A stretch of 64,000 bases of DNA from an uncultured Candidatus Saccharibacteria bacterium. Its GTDB lineage: Bacteria > Patescibacteria > Saccharimonadia > Saccharimonadales > UBA6022. The notes below the pieces were generated by a model that was given only the letters and a program-made list of their open reading frames with translations, had not been told where the DNA came from and did not search any database. A program made the position numbers and the translations under genes. The number at the start of each line of letters is the position of its first letter. Position 1 is the first letter of the stretch. Positions 1 through 8,671 of the stretch are shown in pieces. The stretch covers positions 1 through 64,000 of the forward strand of contig CAMPHY010000001.1 of NCBI GenBank assembly GCA_946886125.1, written 5' to 3'.

Positions 1-86
1 TAAAAAACCAACCGCCAAAAGCCAGAGCAAGAAGAATGTCGAACTACAATCTTTCCGCCCTAGCCGAAACCCGCAACCTTTTATGA
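1..86 (+). CDS. C-terminal end of an unknown protein (partial, runs in from the left edge)
   Basis: An open frame enters from the left edge and stops at a TGA at 84-86. The visible tail is basic (KNQPPKARARRMSNYNL...) and no family can be recognised. The stop overlaps the start of the next gene in an ATGA junction, which is the main reason to think both are translated as one unit. Only 27 codons are visible, so the reality of the frame is inferred. Confidence 0.4.
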   Translation, partial: KNQPPKARARRMSNYNLSALAETRNLL

Positions 87-268
87 CCTTTCGTATAACA
101 AGACAAACGGTATATTGGCTTGTGTTTGGTATTGTCGTCTTAGCCCTAGGAGCCTGGGTAGTCCACTTGAACTATAAAGTACAAGCCATTTACGATCAGA
201 TTGATGCTAATAATCTTATCATTGAGACGTTAACCCTGCCTGAAGAGTCTAAAGGAGTAGAAAAATAG
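83..268 (+). CDS. small single-pass membrane protein with short C-terminal helix
   Basis: This 61-residue protein has a basic N-terminus, one strong membrane segment at about residues 10-30 (VYWLVFGIVVLALGAWVVHL), and then an acidic tail likely to be helical (KVQAIYDQIDANNLIIETL). The layout, one TM followed by a possible short coiled coil, resembles FtsL/DivIC-type proteins, but the tail is much shorter than in that family, so no function is assigned. Its ATG overlaps the upstream stop (ATGA), which suggests translational coupling. A bidirectional terminator follows. Confidence 0.6.
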   Translation: MTFRITRQTVYWLVFGIVVLALGAWVVHLNYKVQAIYDQIDANNLIIETLTLPEESKGVEK

Positions 269-292
269 CCTAGCCTCTTTAAAGTTCAATTT

Positions 293-320
293 AAAAACTC
301 CCGATTAACCGGGAGTTTTT
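293..320. terminator. bidirectional intrinsic terminator between the 61-aa gene and rpsJ
   Basis: Perfect 11-bp stem, AAAAACTCCCG at 293-303 with CGGGAGTTTTT at 310-320, loop of 6. The A-run on one side and T-run on the other allow it to serve the + strand gene on its left and rpsJ on the minus strand. Confidence 0.85.
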
Positions 321-335
321 AAATGTTTGTTCGTA

Positions 336-662
336 TTACATACGAATTTCAGCGTCAACACCTGCTGGAAGGCTGAGGTTCTGCAAACTATCAATTGTTT
401 TTGGTGTTGCATTCGTGATATCGATTAAACGCTTGTGAACACGCATTTCAAACGCTTCACCACCCATCTTGTAGACATGTGGACTTTTTACAACCGTATA
501 CGTGCTACGACGGGTCGGTAGAGGTACTGGGCCAGCAATACTTGCGCCGGTACGAATCGCCGTGTCGATGATTTGTTTTGCTGATTGATCAATGACCTTG
601 TGATCATAAGCTTTTAGGCGGATGCGAATGCGCAAGCCTTCTGCTGCAGGTTTATCTGCCAT
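336..662 (-). CDS. rpsJ: 30S ribosomal protein S10
   Basis: Full-length S10 (108 residues; family about 100-105) with the conserved core [29 protein letters not shown] and the hairpin-loop motif KSPHVYKM. S10 sits in the 30S head, and as NusE it also takes part in NusG/NusA-linked transcription. It is last in the conserved order rpoBC-rpsL-rpsG-fusA-tuf-rpsJ, but a pilin-like gene separates it from tuf. Unlike most bacteria it is not followed by rplC and the rest of the S10 operon; a terminator and a + strand gene follow instead. A Shine-Dalgarno-like AAAGGGAG lies just upstream of the ATG. Confidence 0.97.
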   Translation of the reverse strand: MADKPAAEGLRIRIRLKAYDHKVIDQSAKQIIDTAIRTGASIAGPVPLPTRRSTYTVVKSPHVYKMGGEAFEMRVHKRLIDITNATPKTIDSLQNLSLPAGVDAEIRM

Positions 663-755
663 AGAGTGTAACTCCCTTTTATGTGCAACTCGCGTAACCT
701 TGAGCTGGAGTGGCTACCAGACAAGTTCTCACGAGTAAATTAATAATACCTGACA

Positions 756-784
756 ACTATAACAGATTTATGCCAAAACATAAA
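756..784 (-). promoter_or_regulatory. possible rpsJ promoter
   Basis: On the minus strand, TTTATG and TATAGT are separated by 17 nt, leaving a leader of about 85 nt before the rpsJ ATG. The -10 is good and the -35 weak. Confidence 0.4.
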
Positions 785-804
785 GTCTACATCAGCGTAT
801 TATA

Positions 805-1296
805 CTACAGAGGCTTAGCCGGATATTCACCGCTACCATAATTTGTTTCAACCCGCCACCGGTCATTACTGTCTGCTGCTCCAATACCTATCGCTAAGTT
901 GATCCAATGACTCTTCTTATAATCCCAGTAAACCAGCGCATACTCTGAATATGTAGTATTACCGTAAGCGTATACACAAATCTTTGTTTTTGGTGTTGTT
1001 GGGCAGGGACTCTGAGCTGTCCCACTCATCGCAATCATTTTTGCCACAAGCCCTGGACTAATTACTTCACTGGAGGTGGCTATGGCATATGATTTAGGAT
1101 ATGATCCATTTGCGATTCTGTATAAATCGTAGGCTTTCACGATAGAAGCGACGTCAGTAACTCTTTCAGTAGCACGAGCTCGTGCTTGCACTCCATTAAA
1201 CGCGACAACAGTAATCGCCGCCAAAATACCGATGACAACAATAACAATAAGAAGTTCTACGATAGTAAAACCAAAGGGTGTGTTTCTATTTTTCAT
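805..1296 (-). CDS. type IV pilin-like protein (class III signal peptide), copy 1
   Basis: A 163-residue protein. A short polar leader ends in Gly just before FTIVELLIVIVVIGILAAI, the prepilin peptidase site: cleavage after G, N-methylated F1, E5. The hydrophobic N-terminal helix is followed by a globular domain with two Cys (PCP and ICV) that may form a disulfide. It would be processed by PilD and assembled by the pilus ATPase, of which one is encoded at the right edge. The gene lies between tuf and rpsJ, which are normally adjacent. It differs from the other four pilin-like proteins here after the first 40 residues, so its exact role (major or minor pilin, pseudopilin) is open. Confidence 0.9.
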   Translation of the reverse strand: MKNRNTPFGFTIVELLIVIVVIGILAAITVVAFNGVQARARATERVTDVASIVKAYDLYRIANGSYPKSYAIATSSEVISPGLVAKMIAMSGTAQSPCPTTPKTKICVYAYGNTTYSEYALVYWDYKKSHWINLAIGIGAADSNDRWRVETNYGSGEYPAKPL

Positions 1297-1376
1297 TATG
1301 ACCGCAATCAGCTATGCTATTTATTTTGATTTATTACTTATCTTAGTATACACAAATGTCATTATATTTTAATAGC

Positions 1377-1406
1377 AAAATACCTCCGATCACTCGGAGG
1401 TATTTT
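1377..1406. terminator. tuf terminator
   Basis: Stem AAAATACCTCCGA (1377-1389) with TCGGAGGTATTTT (1394-1406), four-base loop, just downstream of tuf on the minus strand. It ends the tuf transcript before the pilin-like gene. Confidence 0.9.
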
Positions 1407-1423
1407 GGTAATTAGAGATCTAA

Positions 1424-2605
1424 TTACTTAGTGATTGATGTAACAACACCAGCACCAACAGTACGGCCACCTTCACGAATAGCAAAGTTTAGACCTTGTT
1501 CCATAGCAATTGGAGCGAGCAACTTAACCTTGAAGGTTAGGGTGTCACCAGGCATTACCATTTCTTTGTCAGCTGGAAGTTCAACTTCACCTGTTACGTC
1601 AGTTGTACGGAAGTAGAACTGTGGCTTGTAACCCTTTGAGAAAGGAGTATGGCGTCCGCCTTCTTCTTTCTTAAGGATGTATACTTCAGCTTCAAACTCT
1701 GTGTGTGGAGTAATTGAACCTGGTTTTGCAAGCACCTGACCGCGTTCGATTTGTTCGCGCTCAATACCACGAAGAAGGATACCGGCGTTGTCGCCAGCTT
1801 GACCTTGGTCAAGGTTCTTCTTGAAGGCTTCAATACCAGTAACAACTGAGTTTTGTGAAGCTTTGATACCAACGATTTCAACTGGATCGTTAATTTTAAC
1901 GATACCTTGCTCAATACGACCGGTAGCAACAGTACCACGACCTTTGATTGAGAAGACGTCTTCGATAGGCATAAGGAATGGCTTGTCTAGATCACGAGTA
2001 GGTTCTGGAACGTACTCATCAAGAGCCTTCACTAGTTCCATAATCGCTTCTTCAGATTCAGCATCACCCTCAAGAGCCTTAGTAGCAGAACCCTTAATGA
2101 TTGGAGCGCTGTCATCGAAACCGTTCTTAGCAAGTAGTTCTTGGATGTCCATTTCAACTAGTTCAACTAGTTCAGGATCAGCAAGGTCCATCTTGTTTAG
2201 GAAAACAACGATCTTTGGCACACCAACTTGCTTAGCAAGAAGTACGTGCTCACGGGTTTGTGGCAATGGACCGTCGTTTGCAGCTACCACGAGGATAGCA
2301 CCATCGATCTGAGCAGCACCTGTGATCATGTTCTTAACATAGTCGGCGTGACCAGGCATGTCAACGTGAGCGTAGTGACGAGCTTCTGATTCATATTCCT
2401 GGTGAGATGAAGCAATGGTGATACCACGAGCTTTCTCTTCTGGAGCGTTATCAATATCTTCGTAGTTACGCGGTTGGTTAACTGAGCTTGGAAGCTTTTT
2501 AGACAGAACGTGCGTAATCGCAGCTGTCAGGGTTGTTTTACCGTGGTCAACGTGGCCCATAGTACCAACGTTAACGTGCGGCTTGGTTCGATCGAAATCT
2601 GCCAT
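1424..2605 (-). CDS. tuf: elongation factor Tu
   Basis: EF-Tu delivers aminoacyl-tRNA to the ribosome with GTP hydrolysis. G motifs are visible: GHVDHGKT (G1), [11 protein letters not shown] (G2/switch I), DMPGHADY (G3) and NKMD (G4). Domains 2 and 3 follow to residue 393. The start is the ATG at 2605 ([14 protein letters not shown]), preceded by AGGAG. A longer in-frame extension to 2656 has no ribosome binding site and would cross the promoter. In G3 the near-universal Cys (DCPGHADY) is Met, and NKCD is NKMD. It has its own promoter and terminator, so it is not a simple fusA-tuf operon. Confidence 0.98.
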   Translation of the reverse strand: MADFDRTKPHVNVGTMGHVDHGKTTLTAAITHVLSKKLPSSVNQPRNYEDIDNAPEEKARGITIASSHQEYESEARHYAHVDMPGHADYVKNMITGAAQIDGAILVVAANDGPLPQTREHVLLAKQVGVPKIVVFLNKMDLADPELVELVEMDIQELLAKNGFDDSAPIIKGSATKALEGDAESEEAIMELVKALDEYVPEPTRDLDKPFLMPIEDVFSIKGRGTVATGRIEQGIVKINDPVEIVGIKASQNSVVTGIEAFKKNLDQGQAGDNAGILLRGIEREQIERGQVLAKPGSITPHTEFEAEVYILKKEEGGRHTPFSKGYKPQFYFRTTDVTGEVELPADKEMVMPGDTLTFKVKLLAPIAMEQGLNFAIREGGRTVGAGVVTSITK

Positions 2606-2670
2606 TTGGTTCTCCTGATTACTTAATTTTCGCGTGCAGACTATAACAGACTCCACGACGTATGATCCTG

Positions 2671-2699
2671 ATTATACAGAGTTATCAGAGGAATGTAAA
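2671..2699 (-). promoter_or_regulatory. tuf promoter
   Basis: Minus strand TTTACA, 17-nt spacer, TATAAT. This predicts a leader of about 60 nt ending in the AGGAG of tuf. Confidence 0.75.
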
Positions 2700-2721
2700 T
2701 ATATCTGAAAGTCTTTTTAAT

Positions 2722-3432
2722 TTAGATACGTAGATCAAATCGTGATCGTACATCTGTTTTCAATGACTGTGTCATGACATCCTCTTCATGACTTGTAAAA
2801 AATTGCGACAATGCACCGGCAGCAAACTTCCCCAGCATTATTGCAGCACGATGACTAGGATCGTACTCATACTCTACAGCTTGCTCTGTTGACTCTACCG
2901 CTTCGTATGAAAGGTAATTACGTACTAATTTATAGGGACAGCTTTTACTTCTTGCGCACGTATGCGGCTGGTTCTTGTAGCTACGTACGAGGCATTTTTC
3001 ACCATGTCGCTCACTTATGATACGAGCAATGCCCGAGACAGCTGCCGTATACCAAAGCTCAATATCTCGAACATCAATCATACGATCATTGTTGTCATCT
3101 TGCGTCATCAGCTCACGTAACTCGTCTAGACTACGTGATCGGCTTTCGATATACGGGCCTAAGTGTAGTAAGGGCATCAGCGCTACTTTTTCAACCGCAG
3201 ACACCTGATCAATCTCGTACTCTACAGGGCCTGGAAAGCCCAGCCTACGTAGCGAATCATTGTTATGCATACGACCTTGCACCCACTCATCTTCATCCAC
3301 TCCAAGCTCTGATCTAAACAATTCGTCGGTTATTTGCCACGTTTCGAAATAGTCGCTCTGTCGAGCACTAAGATCTTTGTAATATCGACGAATATCGCGT
3401 TGAAATGCTGGCGTAGTTTCTTCAAAATTCAT
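2722..3432 (-). CDS. unknown protein, 236 aa, between fusA and tuf
   Basis: Not recognised. The protein is acidic and mostly helical by eye, with no signal peptide or membrane segment. A Cys cluster lies near residues 150-170 (EKCL, HTCARSKSCPYK), where C-x8-10-C-x4-C spacing could bind a metal, but this is not a known signature. It has its own likely promoter (TATGCT at the shared TTATGCTTGCA element, 3467-3477) just beyond the fusA terminator, so it is an independent unit inserted between two genes that are adjacent in most bacteria. Confidence 0.75.
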   Translation of the reverse strand: MNFEETTPAFQRDIRRYYKDLSARQSDYFETWQITDELFRSELGVDEDEWVQGRMHNNDSLRRLGFPGPVEYEIDQVSAVEKVALMPLLHLGPYIESRSRSLDELRELMTQDDNNDRMIDVRDIELWYTAAVSGIARIISERHGEKCLVRSYKNQPHTCARSKSCPYKLVRNYLSYEAVESTEQAVEYEYDPSHRAAIMLGKFAAGALSQFFTSHEEDVMTQSLKTDVRSRFDLRI

Positions 3433-3466
3433 AGCTATGGCCTACCCTACAGCTCACGTTTATTCA

Positions 3467-3477
3467 GTGCAAGCATA
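3467..3477 (-). promoter_or_regulatory. putative promoter element TTATGCTTGCA
   Basis: The same 11-mer occurs on the minus strand here, near 23939-23949 (before hisS) and near 57170-57180 (before the 56.2-57.1 kb gene). TATGCT within it fits a -10 hexamer. Here it sits directly after the fusA terminator and about 35 nt before the ATG of the 236-aa gene. Confidence 0.45.
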
Positions 3478-3479
3478 AG

Positions 3480-3511
3480 AAATACCACCGCCCTTTGAGG
3501 CGGTGGTATTT
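3480..3511. terminator. fusA terminator
   Basis: Perfect 13-bp stem: AAATACCACCGCC with GGCGGTGGTATTT, six-base loop, followed by T-rich sequence on the minus strand. Confidence 0.9.
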
Positions 3512-3527
3512 AAAGTATTTATCGAGA

Positions 3528-5621
3528 TTATTTGCTTGCGCGCTTCTCGATGATTTCCTGAGCAACGTTTGGTGGTACTTCTTCGTACTGAGCAAGTTCC
3601 ATCGTACTAGCTGCACGACCTTGGCTCATTGAACGAATATCACCAGTGTAACCAAACATACTAGCCAGTGGTACGAAAGCTCGGATAAGCTTTGCTCCAC
3701 CCATTAAATCTTCCATGGATTCAATACGGCCACGGCGTGCATTAAGGTCACCGATGATGTCACCCATGAAGTCTTCAGGAGTAGTCACTTCAACTTTCAT
3801 GACTGGCTCAAGCAGAATTGGCTTAGCTTGCTTGATCCCTTCACGGGTTGCAAGACTACCTGCCAACTTAAAGGCTAGTTCACTTGAGTCGACATCGTGG
3901 TAGCTACCATCATATAGAGTTGCTTTAATATCAACTACTGGGTAGCCGGCGATCACACCGCCATCAAGAGTTTCACGTACGCCCTGTTCAACAGGCTTGC
4001 GATATTCTTGCGGCACAACACCACCTTTAATAACATCGATGAATTCAAAGCCCTTGCCTGGTTCGTTTGCCTCAAATTCAATCCAGACATCACCGTACTG
4101 TCCGCGTCCACCAGATTGCTTAGCGTGCTTACCTTGTACCTTAGAAGTGCCTTTGATTGACTCACGGAAGGCCACCTGTGGCTCACCGATATTAGCCTCC
4201 ACGTTAAACTCACGCTTCATACGGTCAATAAGGATATCGAGGTGAAGCTCACCCATACCAGACATAATTGTCTGACCGGTTTCCTCATCGGTATGTACAC
4301 GGAAAGTTGGGTCTTCTTCAGCTAAACGCTGCAGCGCAATACCCATTTTTTCCTGGTCCGCTTTCGTCTTTGGCTCAACCGCAATCGATACCGGCGGATC
4401 TGGAAAGACAATTGATTCAAGTGCAATCGGATGAGCAGGATCAGTTAGGGTGTGTCCAGTAAAGGTACCCTTAAGTCCGACGACTGCCGCAATATCACCT
4501 GCACTTACAGACTCAATTTCTTCTCGCTTATCAGCATGCATACGGACGATACGACCAACACGCTCTTTCTCGCCAGTAGTAGTGTTTAATACATAACTAC
4601 CTGCGGTCAACTTACCTGAGTAAACACGAACAAAGATTAGTTTACCGACAAATGGATCTGTCGCTAGCTTAAACGCGAGTGCTGCCATTGGCTCTGTTTC
4701 CTCTGGCTTGCGTGAAACTTCGTCGCCAGTCTTAGGGTTAGAACCCCAAATAGCATCGACGTCGAGTGGACTTGGTAAGTAGTCGGTCATAAGATCGAGT
4801 AGTTTTTCAACGATCACACCACGTCCGTCACCGCCACTTACGAGGAAGAAATCACCAGCCAGTACACGTTTACGAAGAGCAACCTTCAGTTCATCAATAG
4901 AGATTGATTCTTCACCTTGCTCGAGGAAACGCTCGAATAATTCATCGTCAGCCTCAACAGCCGCTTCAACAAGCAAACTACGAGCATTCTTCGCTTTATT
5001 AAGCATATCAGCAGGGATTTCACCCTCTACGAGCTGTTTATCAGTGTAGTCGCTGTACGTAAATGCCTTCATCTCAACAAGATCAACAACGCCGTTGATG
5101 TCTTTTTCAAATCCGATTGGCAGGTGCACGGGAAGCGCGTGCTTCGAAAGACGCGTATGGATACTTTCGAGAGATTTGTAGAAATCACCACCAGTTTGAT
5201 TAATTTTATTGATGAAACAAATACGTGGCACGCCGTATTTGTTAGCTTGTCGCCATACAGTTTCTGACTGAGCCTCAACACCCATTTTACCGTCAAATAC
5301 CGTCACTGCACCGTCAAGTACACGGAGCGAACGCTCTACTTCAGCGGTAAAGTCAATGTGACCTGGGGTGTCGATAATGTTAATCTTATGACCCTTCCAG
5401 AAACAGGTGACAGCAGCAGAGGTGATCGTAATACCACGTTCTTTCTCCTGAGCCATCCAGTCGGTAGTGGCGCCGTCGCCTTCACCACGAACTTCACCGA
5501 TTTTGTGGTTAATACCAGTACGATACAAAATACCTTCAGTGGTAGTCGTCTTACCGGCGTCGATATGCGCAATGATTCCAATGTTACGAAAGTCCTTTAG
5601 TGGGACGGTTTTTTGTGCCAT
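3528..5621 (-). CDS. fusA: elongation factor G
   Basis: Full-length EF-G (697 residues). It translocates the ribosome and helps recycle it. The G domain has [19 protein letters not shown] (G1), ERGITITSA (G2), DTPGHIDF (G3) and NKIN(Q) at the G4 position. Domain IV has the usual GGRGQYGDV and domain V SMQGRAA-like SQGRAA. It is 4.7 kb from rpsG, its usual neighbour, because seven accessory genes intervene, and it has its own extended -10 promoter and terminator. The start is the ATG before [14 protein letters not shown]. Confidence 0.98.
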   Translation of the reverse strand: MAQKTVPLKDFRNIGIIAHIDAGKTTTTEGILYRTGINHKIGEVRGEGDGATTDWMAQEKERGITITSAAVTCFWKGHKINIIDTPGHIDFTAEVERSLRVLDGAVTVFDGKMGVEAQSETVWRQANKYGVPRICFINKINQTGGDFYKSLESIHTRLSKHALPVHLPIGFEKDINGVVDLVEMKAFTYSDYTDKQLVEGEIPADMLNKAKNARSLLVEAAVEADDELFERFLEQGEESISIDELKVALRKRVLAGDFFLVSGGDGRGVIVEKLLDLMTDYLPSPLDVDAIWGSNPKTGDEVSRKPEETEPMAALAFKLATDPFVGKLIFVRVYSGKLTAGSYVLNTTTGEKERVGRIVRMHADKREEIESVSAGDIAAVVGLKGTFTGHTLTDPAHPIALESIVFPDPPVSIAVEPKTKADQEKMGIALQRLAEEDPTFRVHTDEETGQTIMSGMGELHLDILIDRMKREFNVEANIGEPQVAFRESIKGTSKVQGKHAKQSGGRGQYGDVWIEFEANEPGKGFEFIDVIKGGVVPQEYRKPVEQGVRETLDGGVIAGYPVVDIKATLYDGSYHDVDSSELAFKLAGSLATREGIKQAKPILLEPVMKVEVTTPEDFMGDIIGDLNARRGRIESMEDLMGGAKLIRAFVPLASMFGYTGDIRSMSQGRAASTMELAQYEEVPPNVAQEIIEKRASK

Positions 5622-5694
5622 AGAGCGTCTGTCTTCCTTTACTCTTAGTTAAATCTTGCTAATTTTTGACATAAAAAATAGCGCTTCAAGGTAT

Positions 5695-5703
5695 ATTATA
5701 GCA
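5695..5703 (-). promoter_or_regulatory. fusA extended -10 promoter
   Basis: On the minus strand TTGCTATAAT contains TATAAT preceded by TGn (extended -10). No good -35 is visible at 17 nt. The predicted leader is about 70 nt. Confidence 0.5.
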
Positions 5704-5730
5704 AATTATCTCCCTTAGCGCTAGGTACTA

Positions 5731-6156
5731 CTAGATGTATGTCCCGGGACGATAATCTGACGGTGCCTGCACACCAAGCTCGCTGGCAATGCTCGGAATA
5801 TGCTGAAACATATTATCCGGTATATAACACATCACACTTGTTCCTACGTGCGGTGCAATAAATGCTTGCACCTTTTCCGATAGATTAGCCTCAGACATAT
5901 GCACCTCATGATCAGCACCAGCCTCACCGTCATTCATTGCAACAGCTAGCTCACCTTCAACGACTCGAGTGGTGTGATTTTGTAAATCATAATAACGAGC
6001 AGGGCGAGCGCTCTCCGATTCGAGTTGCAGTACTACTCTCAAGCCATTTAGAGCAACATCCGTAGAAGCATCGTCAATCAAGTAGGCGGTCAGCCGCTCG
6101 CGTCCGGTTTCTAGCTTTTCAGTAGCACTGATGAATTCACTCGCTCTGTTGTCCAT
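5731..6156 (-). CDS. unknown acidic protein, 141 aa, probably leaderless
   Basis: Not recognised. The start is placed at the ATG at 6156 (MDNRASEF) because a perfect TATAAT ends exactly 6 nt upstream, which would put +1 on or next to the start codon. A longer TTG-initiated frame to 6183 would include this -10 box. The protein is acidic and soluble, with a probable beta-rich middle (LRVVLQLESE, ARYYDLQNHTTRVVEGELAVAM). It lies between fusA and a convergent-strand PAP2 gene, with no operon partner. Confidence 0.65.
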   Translation of the reverse strand: MDNRASEFISATEKLETGRERLTAYLIDDASTDVALNGLRVVLQLESESARPARYYDLQNHTTRVVEGELAVAMNDGEAGADHEVHMSEANLSEKVQAFIAPHVGTSVMCYIPDNMFQHIPSIASELGVQAPSDYRPGTYI

Positions 6157-6241
6157 ATGCTCATTATAGTACTCCCGAAACAATATAGTGCAAGCACGAG
6201 CGATACATTCTTTTGATATGCTGATATGCTAGATAGAGATT

Positions 6242-6781
6242 ATGCGAAAATTGCTCAACCATTTTGACACACGAGTCAGTGCAGGGATTGCGCTATGGCC
6301 ACGTATGCTCCAAACACCTATGATCCTAGCAAGCTTTGTCGGCCTGCCAATCATCACGATGGCAATTGCGGGACTGCTGCTCATTATTGGGCTCTTGAGC
6401 GACCAACCGTCATTGAGCACAGCTGCGCTGGTAGCCTTACTGGTGTATATTTTCAGCACCCTCTTGAAGCTTTCTTTCCAGCGCCCCCGACCTGTCACCG
6501 ACTATGTCGAGCAGATGTTAATTCACAGCTATAGCTTTCCGAGTGGACACAGTGTCGGCTCAACCGTCAGCTATGGACTGGTTGCCTACATTGCCCTACA
6601 AACAGTTGCTCAACCCACTGCTACAATCATCGCCGTTAGCTTAGGTCTTTTAATTATTGCCATAGGGCTATCTCGAATATATCTGGGAGCACATTTTGCC
6701 AGCGACGTACTTGGCGGCTGGCTCGTTGGTGTAGCAGGGCTCGTCATTATTATCGAAGTAATAAAGCCACTGTCACAATAA
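6242..6781 (+). CDS. PAP2-family membrane phosphatase
   Basis: A type 2 phosphatidic acid phosphatase of 179 residues with about five to six membrane helices. All three signature motifs are present: K76-x6-R83P84 (KLSFQRPRP), PSGH 100-103, and SR145-x5-H151-x3-D155 (SRIYLGAHFASD), so catalysis by H151 with the H103 acid is expected. Substrates in the family are phosphatidate or undecaprenyl pyrophosphate; with a PBP in this genome, recycling of the cell-wall carrier lipid is plausible but not shown. Its stop codon abuts that of convergent yajQ with no gap. No good ribosome binding site is seen; TGCTAGATA ends 6 nt before the ATG. Confidence 0.92.
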   Translation: MRKLLNHFDTRVSAGIALWPRMLQTPMILASFVGLPIITMAIAGLLLIIGLLSDQPSLSTAALVALLVYIFSTLLKLSFQRPRPVTDYVEQMLIHSYSFPSGHSVGSTVSYGLVAYIALQTVAQPTATIIAVSLGLLIIAIGLSRIYLGAHFASDVLGGWLVGVAGLVIIIEVIKPLSQ

Positions 6782-7276
6782 CTAGCGATAATTGGTATAT
6801 TGTAAGGCAATATCGAGTTCTGCCGATTCAAGGAGACGCATAACGTTTTGTAGCTCGTCCTTACTGCTACTCGTGACACGGACAGCCTCGCCTTGTATCT
6901 GAGCCTTCACCTTAGGTGCTTCATCACGCAACTTTTTGGTAATTAACTTTGCGTTATCCTGTGAAAGTCCTTGTTTAAATGGAATCTCCCAAGTTGATTT
7001 CATATTTGAATCTACTGGAGTTTTAGTAAGGTCGAGTACTTTAGCACTTTGCTGACGTATAGCCAGCTTCTTGCGAACGATATCAAGCACAGCATCGAGT
7101 TGCCACTCACCTGCACCAATAATCTTGAAGCCGGTTTTATCACCAAGCCACTCAATTGCCGCCGGTGTTCCTTTAAAATCATACCGCGTTGAAATTTCGC
7201 GCTCTACCTGAGCAAACACGTTGTTCATCTCGGCTTTGTCATACTCACTCACAATATCAAAAGAAAATGTTGCCAT
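6782..7276 (-). CDS. yajQ: YajQ family protein (DUF520/UPF0234)
   Basis: Full-length YajQ-like protein (164 residues), with the family N-terminus FSFDIVSEYD and the RYDFKG, KTGFKIIGAGEWQLD, QGLSQDNAKLI-TKKLRDE-PKVKAQIQGE and VRVTSSSKDELQ-VM-LL segments. YajQ folds as two RNP-like domains and binds nucleotides (c-di-GMP in Xanthomonas). Its role in this lineage is unknown. No Shine-Dalgarno is present; TACAAT ends 6 nt upstream of the ATG, so a leaderless mRNA is likely. Confidence 0.95.
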   Translation of the reverse strand: MATFSFDIVSEYDKAEMNNVFAQVEREISTRYDFKGTPAAIEWLGDKTGFKIIGAGEWQLDAVLDIVRKKLAIRQQSAKVLDLTKTPVDSNMKSTWEIPFKQGLSQDNAKLITKKLRDEAPKVKAQIQGEAVRVTSSSKDELQNVMRLLESAELDIALQYTNYR

Positions 7277-7300
7277 GTATCTATTGTAACAAATTGCTTG

Positions 7301-7999
7301 CTACGCGGCCATGTTGCCAAAAAATGCGCGTTTGCAAGGTTTAGCATTTGAAATACCTTGGACACGGGCTAATGCCCGCAGCGTGCGGCGAGCTTCATCA
7401 ATAGTCAGAACCGATAGCATCTCTTTGTCTGGCATTAGACCTAATTCACCATCCTGCATCGTCTCCAGCTTACGTAAATATGACTCATGGCGCAGCTGCT
7501 CTTTTATATCTTGAGACACATCAATAGCGCTCATCGAGCCGAGTTTAATACTGTCGTACAATCGATACACTTGCTCTTGTTCAAACACCCATTGTCGCAT
7601 AACCTCTTCACTCGGTGGAGTAGGAGGGAGCGAAAGATGATGAAATAAGTTATGTTTTTGACGACGTACTCTTACTTTAAGAGCGGCAGAGCCTCTATAT
7701 TTTGCGCCCAATAGCTCATCGTCTCGACCTTTGATTGATCTATAAGCGCTACCTGGCCATGCCATATGGTGTACATCATATTCGCCCTGCCAGTAATGAT
7801 CGGTAGCGAGAGACCCCATCATTTTTGCCAGGAATTCACGCGGTTGCGGTATCCCGAACTCATTCGTCGGCACCTCAATCATTACATCAGGATCTTTTGG
7901 ACGAACCTTTTCGCCGTCTAATTCAAGTAGCGGCGTAAGCGGTACGATAGAGTGAAGAGAGTCGACAGGGCGCGGAAGTACCATCAAACGCTCTGTCAT
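7301..7999 (-). CDS. unknown protein, 232 aa
   Basis: Not recognised. It is soluble, with a Pro-rich N-terminus and a central His/aromatic-rich stretch (DVHHMAWPGSAYRSIKG, NLFHHLSLPPTPPSEEVM) that looks conserved in character and might be a binding or catalytic site; the HH pairs could be metal ligands. The C-terminus is helical and basic. GGAGA lies upstream of the ATG, so this gene is Shine-Dalgarno-led, in contrast to yajQ downstream. Confidence 0.75.
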   Translation of the reverse strand: MTERLMVLPRPVDSLHSIVPLTPLLELDGEKVRPKDPDVMIEVPTNEFGIPQPREFLAKMMGSLATDHYWQGEYDVHHMAWPGSAYRSIKGRDDELLGAKYRGSAALKVRVRRQKHNLFHHLSLPPTPPSEEVMRQWVFEQEQVYRLYDSIKLGSMSAIDVSQDIKEQLRHESYLRKLETMQDGELGLMPDKEMLSVLTIDEARRTLRALARVQGISNAKPCKRAFFGNMAA

Positions 8000-8084
8000 T
8001 TTTAGTCTCCGAGCTCCATGAATATACCCGCGTATCTTGTCATCTTTTTTTATTTATACGCTACTGACTACGCGAATGCAAATA

Positions 8085-8117
8085 AAAATACCTCGCCAGT
8101 ATGTGGCGAGGTATTTT
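8085..8117. terminator. terminator after the SPW gene
   Basis: 13-bp stem AAAATACCTCGCC / GGCGAGGTATTTT with a 7-base loop (8098-8104), downstream of the 129-aa gene on the minus strand. Confidence 0.88.
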
Positions 8118-8131
8118 ACTGTTAGTTCCTA

Positions 8132-8521
8132 CTAAGATACAATTTTAGTATCATCTGCAGTCGTGCCTACAGCTGGCTTCGAAAGCAAGACTACTAAGAT
8201 AACCGCGATACCTACAACAACATGCGGTACCCATGCGTTTGGTTCTTCATCGGCAAAACCAAATAGGAATGGTGATAGTAGCAAGAAAACAGAAGCTACA
8301 ATGTCAATCGCCAAGTGAGCACGGTAACTAAGCACCTTAAAGACTCCCCACTCATAATTGGTAAGTAGACTGTAAACAAACAGACCTACACCAAGAATCA
8401 TTGGAATTGCTACTGCCGCACCGCCAACTTCTTGAAAGCCAAAAATCATAGGTGCGAAAAACAATGCAATCGCTACGATATAATCTAATGCGCCGTGTAC
8501 TTTTGATGGGATAAACCTCAT
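8132..8521 (-). CDS. SPW repeat family membrane protein
   Basis: A 129-residue protein with four membrane helices in two similar halves. Each half contains a variant of the SPW signature (FFAPMIFGF; LLSPFLFGF followed by W), and the N-terminal VHGALDYIVA and central RAHLAIDIVAS are typical of the family. Function is unknown; members are common in soil and plant-associated bacteria. AGGAG precedes the ATG. It is divergent from the Crp-family gene, and the shared 150-bp region carries a Crp-like operator (8584-8599) that could affect it as well. Confidence 0.85.
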   Translation of the reverse strand: MRFIPSKVHGALDYIVAIALFFAPMIFGFQEVGGAAVAIPMILGVGLFVYSLLTNYEWGVFKVLSYRAHLAIDIVASVFLLLSPFLFGFADEEPNAWVPHVVVGIAVILVVLLSKPAVGTTADDTKIVS

Positions 8522-8583
8522 ACTTTGCTCCTTTTGTTAGTTACGTTGTGCTCGTATCATACACTAGCGCTATTTAAGAAAAC

Positions 8584-8599
8584 TGTAATAAATCTCACA
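8584..8599. promoter_or_regulatory. Crp/Fnr-type operator upstream of the regulator gene
   Basis: TGTAA-TAAATC-TCACA matches the TGTGA-N6-TCACA architecture with one mismatch. It lies over the -35 position of a promoter whose -10 is TATACT at 8606-8611, so autorepression is the likely effect. The same AT-rich TATTTAAGAA lies just upstream (8571-8580), as at the second site. Confidence 0.6.
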
Positions 8600-8671
8600 A
8601 TGAGCTATACTTTACGTATTATGGCTATACACTTACATGGAAATAGTTAAAACTGAAATTGAATATACGAT

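Noticed and set aside
1821..2312. 163-codon + strand ORF inside tuf
   Set aside because: Low-complexity Ser/Thr-rich antisense frame opposite a strongly conserved gene; no start signal.
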